Of a stretch of DNA of 53,500 nucleotides, positions 8,748-17,602 are shown in pieces. Origin of the DNA: Neocallimastix lanati (nom. inval.) (taxonomy: Eukaryota; Neocallimastigomycota; Neocallimastigomycetes; Neocallimastigales; Neocallimastigaceae); NCBI GenBank assembly GCA_016946835.1, contig JACVTC010000096.1, positions 1-53,500 of the forward strand, in the 5' to 3' direction. How positions within the stretch are numbered: the stretch's first letter is position 1; each line of letters begins with the position of its first letter. A program made the translations under genes and the position numbers. The notes beneath the pieces were generated by a model. That model was not told where the DNA came from. It made no database searches and saw nothing but the letters and a program-made list of their open reading frames with translations.

Positions 8748-11700
8748 CTAAATGGAGGCTGAATTATACTTTACTATATTCTTCAAATGGACATTTCTAT
8801 TTAATTGGATTCCGGTATTTGGATCAGCTAAAGTTAAGGTATTATATTGTTTCTTAATGACTTTTAAAGGACCTACGAAATATGGTTCAAGCTTTGTGCG
8901 GTTAAAATTTCGAACTAGTACTAAATCGCCAACAGCTATTCTTTTTCCTTGATTTAGGCTATTCTTTTCTTCTCTCCTTGTTGCCCAGTATTTACTTGCG
9001 TTTTTACTATTCTCGGCAGCTTCTAAAACCCATCTGTAATGTGAAACAAATTTTTCTAGCAATACTTCATCCGAAGATTTATATAGGTCTTTTGTTGGTC
9101 TAGCAGCAATGTCGAATGGTTGCTGATCTTCTCTTCCGTATACTAGTTCAAAGCTAGAGTGGTTGGTAACTGAATTTTTAGTTGTTCTGAGGGCCCATAA
9201 CGCAGAAGGTAATATCTCATCCCAATCTTTATTCTTTTCTCCTAGCAATCGAAGTAATTTACCTATCTCTTTATTCCTATTTTCGGTTAAACCGTTTGAT
9301 TCCGGATGATAGGTAGAAACGAATTTTATGTAGACATCATATAAATCTAGAAAAACTTTAGTCATGTCAGAGGTAAATTGCACCCCATTATCAGTAGTGA
9401 TGATTTGCGGAACACCATGTCGGGCGAACACATTTATGAGAAATTTAATCACATCTTGGGAAGTAATAGTTTCAGTAGCTTCCGCTTCAACCCACTTCGT
9501 AAAGTAGTCAACAACTACTAAGATATACTGTTTATTATTCTTAGTTTTCACAAGCGGACCTATAATGTCTAATCCTAAATGTACAAAAGGTCCTTCTACT
9601 TTAGTTGGAGTATCTTCTGTAGGATCAGGGTAGGGTTGCGGTCTATTGAGTTGGCATTTTTCACACTTACCAATTATTCTTTTGACATCGATTATCATAT
9701 TGTTCCAGTAATAGCTTTTCTTTAGCCTTTGGTAAGTTTTGTAATAGCCTTCATGACCAATGTCATGAGCTGCCAAGATCAGTTTAACTTTTTCGGCTGT
9801 ATCAGTAACCAATTTCCTATAATTATTTCCATCTACAAAATAGTCTTCACCGTCAATAGTGGTAAATTTTTCCGATATAAAGTCTTTAATTACTTTAGAT
9901 AATAATGTTTCATCTTTTTCTTGTGTAACTTTCATGGCTAGCAATTTCTTATCCTTTTCACTCTTCATTCGAGACAATGCATCGGCTAAGACATTCTTTT
10001 TTCCAGGTTCGTAACGAATATCAACACCTAAGGAACTTGCTGTTAAACACCATCTCGTTTGTCGAGCATTTTTCGGTTCCTTGTTCTTAAAAAGTCCAAG
10101 TAAAGGTCTATGATCAGTATAAATTATGGTAGTGTGCGGATTTCCCATAATGTATGATTTTAACTTTTCTAAAGCGAAGTATAAAGCTAAACCTTCCAAG
10201 TCTGTTATTCCATAATTTTTCTCTGACTTCGATAAGGTACGACTTATATAATGAGCAGGATGTTCTTTACCAGTGATTTCATCCTTTTGAAGTAATACTC
10301 CTCCGAGTCCATCATAGGAGGCATCTGTTCTGATAATAAAGGGTTTACTAAAATCGGGAAATTTAAGGATAGGTGCATTTATTAAACATTCTTTCAGCTT
10401 TTCAAAACATATTTGTTGTTCGTCATTCCAGACATACTTTGTGTTCTTACGTAAAAGTTTACATAAGGGAGCCGTTATTTTAGAATAATTAAAAATGAAT
10501 TTTTGGTAGTAACCGACTGTCCCTAAGAATGACCTTAGTTCGTGAATATTAGTGGGAGGATTCCACTTTTTAATAGCTTCTATTTTACTTTCCATTGGAC
10601 TTAATCCTTTTGTAGATAGTTTATGACCAAGTACTTCTACTTCTGTCCTAAAGAATTGGCATTTTTCTATATTGATTTTCAATTTGTGTTTACGAAAGAT
10701 TTCAAGGACTTGTTGGATATGGATAAGATGTTCTTCAACACTTTTAGAATATATCAGTATGTCATCGATAAAATTGTATACACATACACCTATTAAAGGA
10801 AAAAGAATTTGATTCATCTCACGTTGAAAGGTAGCTGGAGCGTTCGTGAGACCAAAAGGCATGACTTTGAATTGATAATTTCCGAATTTAGTAGTAAAGG
10901 TAGTGATCTCTACACTTTCATCATTCATTAATATCTGATGGTAACCAGAGTAAAGATCCATGGTAGTAAAAATTTTTGCACCTTGTAGACTATCAAATAT
11001 TTCATCGATATAAGGTAATGCATAAGAGTCTTTTTCAGTGGCTTCGTTAACTTTTCTGTAATCTACGCATAATCTCCATTTTCCATTTGGTTTTGGAACC
11101 AATACTACTGGAGAACTCCAAGTTGAATGAGAGGGTTCAATTAATCTCCTCTCAATTAGGTCAATCAGTAATTCTTTCAGAATATCAGATTTAAATTTTG
11201 TTAGCTTATAACTCTTCTGCTTAACCGGTTTAGTTCCTTCTTTTAATTCAATTTTATGGGGAGTCAAATCTGATGGTGTTAATTCTTCTGAAGAAGTCGC
11301 AACAATTTCTATGTTATCCTCCAATAATTTAAGAATTTTGTCTTGAAAGTCTTTATTCAGAGTATTTTTAAAAATATCATTATGTATATAATCTAAGGGA
11401 GGTAATCCTTCAATGGTTTTTAACTTTGCTTTAATATTGACTTCTTCTTTATCGTCAATTTTTGTTACTGAACATAAAAGTTTTGGTTCGTCTTCAAAAT
11501 CATTATTTAACTGTGCAATCTTTTCAATGAATCCTTCAGTTGAGAATCTACAAAGACTGTTTAATACAGGATGTATGAATAATCTATGAACAGCTTGTGT
11601 TTTAAGATTTATTAAAACATCATAGAATGGATCTTCTTTTTCTACAATTCGACAATTTACAGTCATAGTAAAATTGTTAATTCGAATAGGTACTCTAATT

Positions 11701-12566
11701 ATGACACTCTCTGAGTACTCATCATTGTTAGTAGCAAGACGGATGCGACCACAGCTTATACCAATTGGTTCAAAGTTTCTTGGAATTTTGTCTAAATATT
11801 TTCGAGTTATTATATTTAGATTACTACAAGAGTCGATTAAGAGTTTACCTTTAATGCCTTCAACTGTGCAGTCAATATCATCCTCTTGGATTTCCTTTCT
11901 ATTACTTTTGTAAGAGTGGTCTACGTTATTGACCATGACTGTCATAGCAGTAATATTTTCTACTGCTCCCGCTATTTTATCTTTCTTAACTAACTTTAGC
12001 CCCTGAGAAACTTGAGATCTAATTTGGGGTGAAGAATTTATTAATTGTCCGAATGTGATGTTACATCTTATATTATTTAAATCTTTTAAGACATCATATT
12101 CTTCTTGATCCTCTAACATTTGAATTTTCCGTTTAACTTTAGGGGTGGAGATTTTCTTTTCCGTATTTCCTTCTTCCATTAACTTTTCAATTGTTTCTAT
12201 TTCTTTGAGGTTTTCTAAGTCCTCTAGGTCGTCACCTATATTTATTATTGGGGTTGTTTCTTCTTTATTTGTAGATTTTACATTAGATTTGATTTTTGGT
12301 TCAATGCTTATACTTCCTCTCTCTTTATCACGAGCTTCTTTAGCCTTAGCCTTTTCTTTATTATTTCTTGGTTGGGCTATAAAGGAAGTATGTAGTTGCT
12401 TTTCAGCTGGCTTTGGGGGATTTATTTCCAATTCTCTTTCTCTCTTCTTCCGAAGTGCGGGGGTTGCTATTGGTCTAGGATTATTTTTCAAACTTTTGTA
12501 TTCACGATTTTCATAGTTTTCTATAGTATCATCTACTTTTTCTATTTTTCTTTTTGCAGCCGCCAC
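8748..12566 (-). CDS. pol: E2 Pol polyprotein (protease, RT, RNase H, integrase)
   Basis: The frame shown is 1272 residues beginning at a GTG, but it is open upstream for 76 more codons to the slip site at 12791-12797, so it is expressed as Gag-Pol by -1 frameshift. Order: charged Lys/Glu-rich N-terminal region (1-230); protease with LLIDSCSNL (D245, S246, C247, where Gly is usual); RT with WRLCVDYRK (497-505), D537 and FIDD (599-602); RNase H D748, E791, D818, D862; integrase zinc motif H934, H938, C968, C971; DD35E D1000, D1059, E1095; and a GPL-type GPY/F module near the C-terminus. No chromodomain. All enzyme motifs are present. It is clearly related to E3 Pol and only distantly to E1 Pol. 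Confidence 0.94.
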   Translation of the reverse strand: MAAAKRKIEKVDDTIENYENREYKSLKNNPRPIATPALRKKRERELEINPPKPAEKQLHTSFIAQPRNNKEKAKAKEARDKERGSISIEPKIKSNVKSTNKEETTPIINIGDDLEDLENLKEIETIEKLMEEGNTEKKISTPKVKRKIQMLEDQEEYDVLKDLNNIRCNITFGQLINSSPQIRSQVSQGLKLVKKDKIAGAVENITAMTVMVNNVDHSYKSNRKEIQEDDIDCTVEGIKGKLLIDSCSNLNIITRKYLDKIPRNFEPIGISCGRIRLATNNDEYSESVIIRVPIRINNFTMTVNCRIVEKEDPFYDVLINLKTQAVHRLFIHPVLNSLCRFSTEGFIEKIAQLNNDFEDEPKLLCSVTKIDDKEEVNIKAKLKTIEGLPPLDYIHNDIFKNTLNKDFQDKILKLLEDNIEIVATSSEELTPSDLTPHKIELKEGTKPVKQKSYKLTKFKSDILKELLIDLIERRLIEPSHSTWSSPVVLVPKPNGKWRLCVDYRKVNEATEKDSYALPYIDEIFDSLQGAKIFTTMDLYSGYHQILMNDESVEITTFTTKFGNYQFKVMPFGLTNAPATFQREMNQILFPLIGVCVYNFIDDILIYSKSVEEHLIHIQQVLEIFRKHKLKINIEKCQFFRTEVEVLGHKLSTKGLSPMESKIEAIKKWNPPTNIHELRSFLGTVGYYQKFIFNYSKITAPLCKLLRKNTKYVWNDEQQICFEKLKECLINAPILKFPDFSKPFIIRTDASYDGLGGVLLQKDEITGKEHPAHYISRTLSKSEKNYGITDLEGLALYFALEKLKSYIMGNPHTTIIYTDHRPLLGLFKNKEPKNARQTRWCLTASSLGVDIRYEPGKKNVLADALSRMKSEKDKKLLAMKVTQEKDETLLSKVIKDFISEKFTTIDGEDYFVDGNNYRKLVTDTAEKVKLILAAHDIGHEGYYKTYQRLKKSYYWNNMIIDVKRIIGKCEKCQLNRPQPYPDPTEDTPTKVEGPFVHLGLDIIGPLVKTKNNKQYILVVVDYFTKWVEAEATETITSQDVIKFLINVFARHGVPQIITTDNGVQFTSDMTKVFLDLYDVYIKFVSTYHPESNGLTENRNKEIGKLLRLLGEKNKDWDEILPSALWALRTTKNSVTNHSSFELVYGREDQQPFDIAARPTKDLYKSSDEVLLEKFVSHYRWVLEAAENSKNASKYWATRREEKNSLNQGKRIAVGDLVLVRNFNRTKLEPYFVGPLKVIKKQYNTLTLADPNTGIQLNRNVHLKNIVKYNSASI

Positions 12567-12763
12567 AGTAAAATTGGTTGCATTTAGATTTTCTTCCTCA
12601 TCTGGGTCATAATTTATTTCATAAAGACTATTAATATTACAACTTCTATTATTGTTTTCTGAGTTCGTTTCTTCCTCACTACCAATTTTATTTACTGTCA
12701 GAACATCTGGGAAGGAAATCTCTTTATTAGGGTGAAATTGAATTGAAGCTAATTTTTTTGTTC

Positions 12764-12797
12764 CGGGAGTGCTTCTACTCCCGACTATTGATTTAAA
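12764..12797 (-). promoter_or_regulatory. E2 -1 ribosomal frameshift signal
   Basis: The heptamer T TTA AAT (12797-12791) is in gag phase, one codon before the gag TAG. A 7-nt spacer leads to a perfect 7-bp GC-rich hairpin at 12783-12764: CGGGAGT, loop AGAAGC, ACTCCCG. The -1 frame is continuous with pol. Confidence 0.88.
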
Positions 12798-13735
12798 GGC
12801 ATATTGTGGTTTTGATTGAAGTACTTTCTTTTGTTTTCTTGAATAATGGACTGAAGTTTAGGACAATGATTACTGTAATGACCTTTTTCTTCACAATAGA
12901 AACAAGTTTTAATAGTTAAATGTTTCATTTTACTAGTAAGATCTTCCCTTTCAACATCTACATTAGTTCTCTTTAGTTCTTCGGACTCTAATTTCTTATT
13001 ATAAGGTATAGAGGGAGAATTTCGTTTGAAGGTATTATTACTATTATAATTGTTTCGATGGTAATTCTCTTGATTTGTAAGTCGGGTTTGGTTAATCATT
13101 AATCTATCTACCTTTTCAGCGGCTTCATAAGCTTGTTTTAAAGAAATATCATCTTGTAAGGAGACTCTTTTCCATGCTTCTTCATTGTTTCTTAAAGAAT
13201 CCACGTAATCTAGAACACTTACTTGCTTCTTATGCTTCTTGTCTAGTTTCAAGTATAAAGATCTAAAGCGTGTGTTAAAATCTTTCACTTTTTCATTACG
13301 TTTTATTCTTAGGGAACGTATTTCTCTTACTAATAAATTCTGATCTTCCTTAATGCCATAAAACGTCTCTAATGCATCAATAATCTCTGAGAATGTAGGA
13401 TAAGAAGTATCATTTTCGTCGTTACTTTCATTGTCACTTTCATCATTATCTTCATCTTCATCATCACTATCATAGTTATCCAAATTATTCTTCAATTCTT
13501 GAATTACCTTCCTCGGTTCACCCGTAGATGTTAAAACGCATGCAATAAATATTTTCTTTGGATTAGTAACTTCTTCAAGCTCAATCCATAATTGTATTTC
13601 TGAGGCCCAAGTCTTAATATCTAAGTTATCCTTGGTTAATTTTTCAATATCTTTGAGTTCCTTTTTCAAAGATTTGAAATCTATTTCCTGGTTAGTCATC
13701 TTTGATAATAAAAAATGTATTAATAAATATTCCAA
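12785..13735 (-). CDS. gag: E2 Gag with CCHC zinc knuckle
   Basis: The frame is 316 residues from the first ATG. The second Met (13699, MTNQEIDFKS) is the more natural start because the first 12 residues are hydrophobic and unlike capsid. The N-terminal half is capsid-like (DIKTWASEIQLWIELEEV), followed by an extreme acidic run (about 90-112, mostly D, E, N, S). A second helical segment contains VKDFNTRFRSLYLKL. A zinc knuckle CX2CX4HX4C (CFYCEEKGHYSNHC, about 281-294) would bind RNA. It ends MPLNQ-stop, overlapping the frameshift site. The E3 gag shares the same layout. Confidence 0.93.
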   Translation of the reverse strand: MEYLLIHFLLSKMTNQEIDFKSLKKELKDIEKLTKDNLDIKTWASEIQLWIELEEVTNPKKIFIACVLTSTGEPRKVIQELKNNLDNYDSDDEDEDNDESDNESNDENDTSYPTFSEIIDALETFYGIKEDQNLLVREIRSLRIKRNEKVKDFNTRFRSLYLKLDKKHKKQVSVLDYVDSLRNNEEAWKRVSLQDDISLKQAYEAAEKVDRLMINQTRLTNQENYHRNNYNSNNTFKRNSPSIPYNKKLESEELKRTNVDVEREDLTSKMKHLTIKTCFYCEEKGHYSNHCPKLQSIIQENKRKYFNQNHNMPLNQ

Positions 13736-14490
13736 CTTAATAAAAAAAATTTTCTTTTTCTTTATATAGAGTAATTATTATTGATTTTATAATATAATAT
13801 AAATTAATTTTTAGACTCAAAAATCCTTTTGACAGTCTATTCCTCCTATAGTAGACCCGAAATTCTTTCGACAGTCTATAATTAAAATTAAGAAATATAA
13901 AATAAATATAATCCAGTTATTCCCAACTGCTAATTATATATCTAAGAATCAAAAATAAAAATTTTTTTTTTTTTTTTTTTTTTTTTTATTATTATTTCAT
14001 TTGCATATATTATAATTAAATAAAATATTCGAAACCCGCAGGTCGTCTCTCTACGATTTTCAACCTCGATCTTAGAACCGTCAATTATAAATAAAGTTTT
14101 CTATTGTGCCTACCAATTGAAACATGGAATTTACGGCTTTTTCAATATCCAACTTACTGGTAATTTATAATCTTATTCTAAAACCCTTTACTCTCTCGCT
14201 TCTACAAGAGACTTCCCTATTCTACTCTCTTTTATTTAATTATTTTTATATTTTTACACAACCTCTACTCAGTATACCGTTGTGAAAATACTATATGCAA
14301 ATATATAGTAATTATAAGAATTTTATATTTTATATATCACAATTAATAAACTAAAATTTTAATATTTTTTTTTTATAGTTATAATTAATAAAAAAAAATT
14401 TTTCTTTTTTTTTTCTTTTTTTTTCTTTTTATAATATTTATCTTTCCTTACTTTTATTTCTTATATCCCCGATATCTCCACCATTTCTAA
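13736..14490 (-). other. E2 5' leader with tRNA primer-binding site
   Basis: This untranslated region lies between the 5' LTR and gag. The primer site is TGGTGGAGATATCGGGGA on the minus strand (14483-14466), 7 nt after the LTR. It predicts a primer tRNA ending TCTCCA plus CCA, which I cannot assign; it is not the tRNA-Val of this window. Nearby GC-richer patches (13821-13885, 14030-14110) may be RNA packaging structure (inference). No short open frame stands out. Confidence 0.7.
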
Positions 14491-14541
14491 TGTTCGGTTA
14501 TATAAGAAATAAAAGGATTACAATAAATACACTTTATTTTG

Positions 14542-14576
<35 letters not shown>

Positions 14577-15200
14577 ATTTGTTTATGTGTTTATTTGTTT
14601 ATATTTTTTTTTTAACTAATAAGAAAATTAATTATTACAATTATTTATTAAACAATATAATTTTTTTTTTTTATTTTTATATAACTAAATAAAACTATTT
14701 ATTAAATTATGCACTAAACTAAATAAATTACTTAATAATATTAACTAAACTATTATAACTAAAAATTTAATTAAATAACTAACTATCAAAACTAAACTAT
14801 TTAAAACTAAACAAACTAAACTATTTAAAACTAAAATTTTTTTTTTTTTTTTTTTTTTTTTAAGACTAAACTATTTAAAACTAACTAAAAATATTTTTAT
14901 TATTAATTTTATTTTTATTATTTTAATTTTGTTAGTAATCTTATTATAATCTAAGGAAAGATTCTCCTTTTTTTTTATTGAGTAGACATAGGTCTATTTA
15001 TACTTTTTCAATTTTATTTTTAATTGTAAAGCCTCAATAAAAAAAAGAGTTTGAATTAAAATTAGGATTTTTGAAATTGATTTTAATAATTATTCAATAT
15101 ATTTTATATTTATTAAGAGTATAATTGAATAAATATGATAAAATCTTTTCGAAAACGTTAGAAAGTCATTACTAATAATTTTAAATTTTATTAGTAAAAA

Positions 15201-15241
<41 letters not shown>

Positions 15242-15512
15242 TATATATTAATAATCAACCAATATTTTTATTTTAATTATTTAGAATTTTCTAAAAATTT
15301 ATAGAATTTATTTAAGGGATTCTTAATATAGAAATCTTTTAGAAACTTTTAGAAAAATAATAATATTTACTATCAATATTTTAGAATTTCCATGAAAGAA
15401 GAATATAGGAAAGTTTAGTTTAATAAGAAATCAATAATAATTATAATTGGAATATTTGTAATATATTATGAAAATTATTACAATTTAATAATTATTGTTT
15501 TGTTCTTTTTCA
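14491..15512 (-). repeat. E2 5' LTR
   Basis: The 1022-bp LTR nearly matches 7702-8724. Its outer end TTTTTCA abuts GAAC (15513-15516) and lies 14 bp upstream of the tRNA-Val gene. Confidence 0.93.
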
Positions 15513-15964
15513 GAACCTCAACGAATATCCAAATAGTGTAGTGGTTATCACGTTTGCTTTACACGCAAAAGGTCTCCGGTTCGAACCCGGGTTTGGGTAT
15601 GATGTATATTTTTATTTGTATTTTAAGTATATATAATTTTTCTTTTATATATATCAATTATGTTACGGTTCGTAACAATTTTTGGATTATAATATTTTAA
15701 CACTTCAAGAAATTAAATAAATAAATAAATATTTGTTTTATATAATTTTTATTAAAATTATTTCAAATTAAAAAATTAAAAAAAAAATGTTTTTTTTTTA
15801 TTAATTACTATCCTCTTAAAAAGTTATTTTAGAATTACATGTATTTATATTTTTTTTTACATTTAAAATTTGTTAAACCTATCTAAAATATTTTCTAAAT
15901 ATTTCTAACTAATTAAATTATTTTTTCCTAAAAATTTATTTTTGTAAAATTTCCTATTTATATA
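15513..15964 (+). repeat. tRNA-Val flank duplication, copy 2
   Basis: This is the partner of 172-623. Here the block continues TATATATG into a poly-T run, whereas copy 1 breaks into the E1 LTR at the same point. Copy 2 therefore shows what the unoccupied flank may look like. Confidence 0.85.
15527..15599 (+). tRNA. tRNA-Val (anticodon TAC), copy 2
   Basis: It has the same cloverleaf as copy 1 but with the normal 5-nt variable loop (AGGTC), giving 73 nt. GAAC at 15513-15516 is both the right target duplication of E2 and the -14 to -11 element shared by all three genes. Confidence 0.94.
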
Positions 15965-16380
15965 TGTTTTTTTTTTTTTTAAAATTTAATTTAATATTTT
16001 TTTATACTATTTGATTATTTTCCTAATTTTTATTTTATAATTTTTATACAATTTAATTGTTAATATAAATTGAATTAATATATTTTAACTAAATATACCT
16101 TAAAAATAATAAACAATATTTATTTTAAATACATATTATTTAGAAATATTAGTAATTTAAAATTATTTAACTATTTAGTTTATTATTTACATAAATAAAA
16201 ATACTAACTTTTAATTAAAAATATACTTTAATTTAATAATTTAATTGTTTGTTAAATAATTATCATTATTTATTTACTTATTCATATAAACTAATTAAAT
16301 ATAAATTTAAATAATTTAAATTTTTTTTTTTTTTTTTTTTAAATTTAAGAAATTCATATTTTTCTGAACGTAACGTTCCA
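15965..16380. other. AT-rich spacer
   Basis: No gene is seen between the tRNA flank and E3. The right edge holds the odd palindrome GAACGTAACGTTC (16366-16378), and TTCCA followed by GAAC looks like the end of an older LTR at the same integration site (inference). Confidence 0.5.
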
Positions 16381-16384
16381 GAAC

Positions 16385-16980
16385 TGATACAATATAAGTA
16401 ATAAAGTATCAAATTTCTATTTATAACTAGGTCGAGCAAATAGGGAATTTGTAAAATAATATATTCCAACTCAAAGATAATAAATAATAATTTACACAAA
16501 TAATAAAATTTATTTATTTCTTTTTAAATCTTGTTTTTATTTATTTATTTATTTTACATGAATTATTACAATTATATTTATATTCCTCTGAATATAATGA
16601 TTTTTATCTATCTCTAATAATTCAATTTATATTAATATCGTAATAATAATTTTACTTATAATTGTAGGATTCAACTCTTATCCTTTAACTATAAGTAATT
16701 ACTTAATTATTTAAACTAAACTATAAGTTCTCTAAAACTATTATTTTACTCAATTAGAATTTTTTAAAACAACAAGAAAACTCTCTCTTTAACTTTTATT
16801 TCATTCTTCTTTTAAATTTATTAATTAATTTTATCTTGAATATTATTGGCTGTCTAATTAATTTTAATCTATTTTATATAATGATTTAGTATATTATATA
16901 TTGTAATTATTTTTCACTATATTATTATAGGATTTTCTCTATTGTTAATTTTCTTGCATATTTCTAGCTGTATTGTATCA
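16385..16980 (-). repeat. E3 3' LTR
   Basis: This 596-bp copy matches 22401-22996 with about three substitutions. The polypurine tract GTGGGGGCGTTT on the minus strand directly precedes it (16981-16992). Confidence 0.94.
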
Positions 16981-16992
16981 AAACGCCCCCAC

Positions 16993-17421
16993 TTAGTCTT
17001 GACTTCGTCCCTTGAAGTCTATTACTTGGGTATTTAGATACAATTTATATAATTTTTTTTTTTTTTTTTTTATTAAATTTATAACGATTTATAAGATATA
17101 TAAAAATTTTTTTTTTTTTTTTTTTTTTAATTAAATTTTTTTTTTTTTTTTATAATAAATTTATAATGATTTACAAAATATAAAATATTTTTTTTTTTTT
17201 TTTTTTTTTTTTAGGTAAGTCTTTATTTTATTTTTGTTATATATATTGAATAATTTTAACTTAACTTTGAAATTGAAATTGAAATGAGATTTTGAAATTT
17301 AAATTTTGGAAATTTAAAATTGAATTATTAATTTATTTTTATTCTAAATATTTATATAGATGTATTTATAATTTTCTTATGTATATACTATCATATTATT
17401 GATTATTACTATTCAATTTAC

Positions 17422-17469
<48 letters not shown>

Positions 17470-17602
17470 ATTATTATTTTTTTTTTTTTTTTTTATTTTT
17501 ATTTTTTTTTTTATTTTTTAATTAATTAATTATGATTTATAAAATATATATATATATTTTATACCTATCTGATTATATTTATATATTTATACGTTATATA
17601 TT
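16993..17602. other. E3 3' untranslated region
   Basis: This region lies between the pol stop and the polypurine tract. It is dominated by long poly-T runs (17051-17071, 17106-17128, 17190-17212, 17428-17465 and others). No coding sequence is seen. Confidence 0.6.

Larger units (their letters stand above)
7702..15512 (-). mobile_element. E2: complete Ty3/gypsy element upstream of tRNA-Val
   Basis: The element is 7.8 kb on the minus strand, with LTRs 7702-8724 and 14491-15512 (plus-strand ends TGTT...TTCA). It is flanked by GAAC at 7698-7701 and 15513-15516. Its right end lies 14 bp upstream of the tRNA-Val gene at 15527. Order: 5' LTR, tRNA-type primer site, leader, gag with zinc knuckle, -1 frameshift signal, pol, polypurine tract, 3' LTR. 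The LTRs differ mainly in homopolymer length plus at least two substitutions, and both genes are intact, so it may be active. There is no chromodomain. Confidence 0.94.

Noticed and set aside
12145-12516. 123-residue plus-strand frame and other plus-strand frames within the element bodies
   Set aside because: They are antisense shadows of gag/pol; no start context, domain or independent signal.
16278-16499. 73-residue minus-strand frame across the E3 left edge
   Set aside because: It spans the LTR boundary and poly-T, with no recognisable domain.
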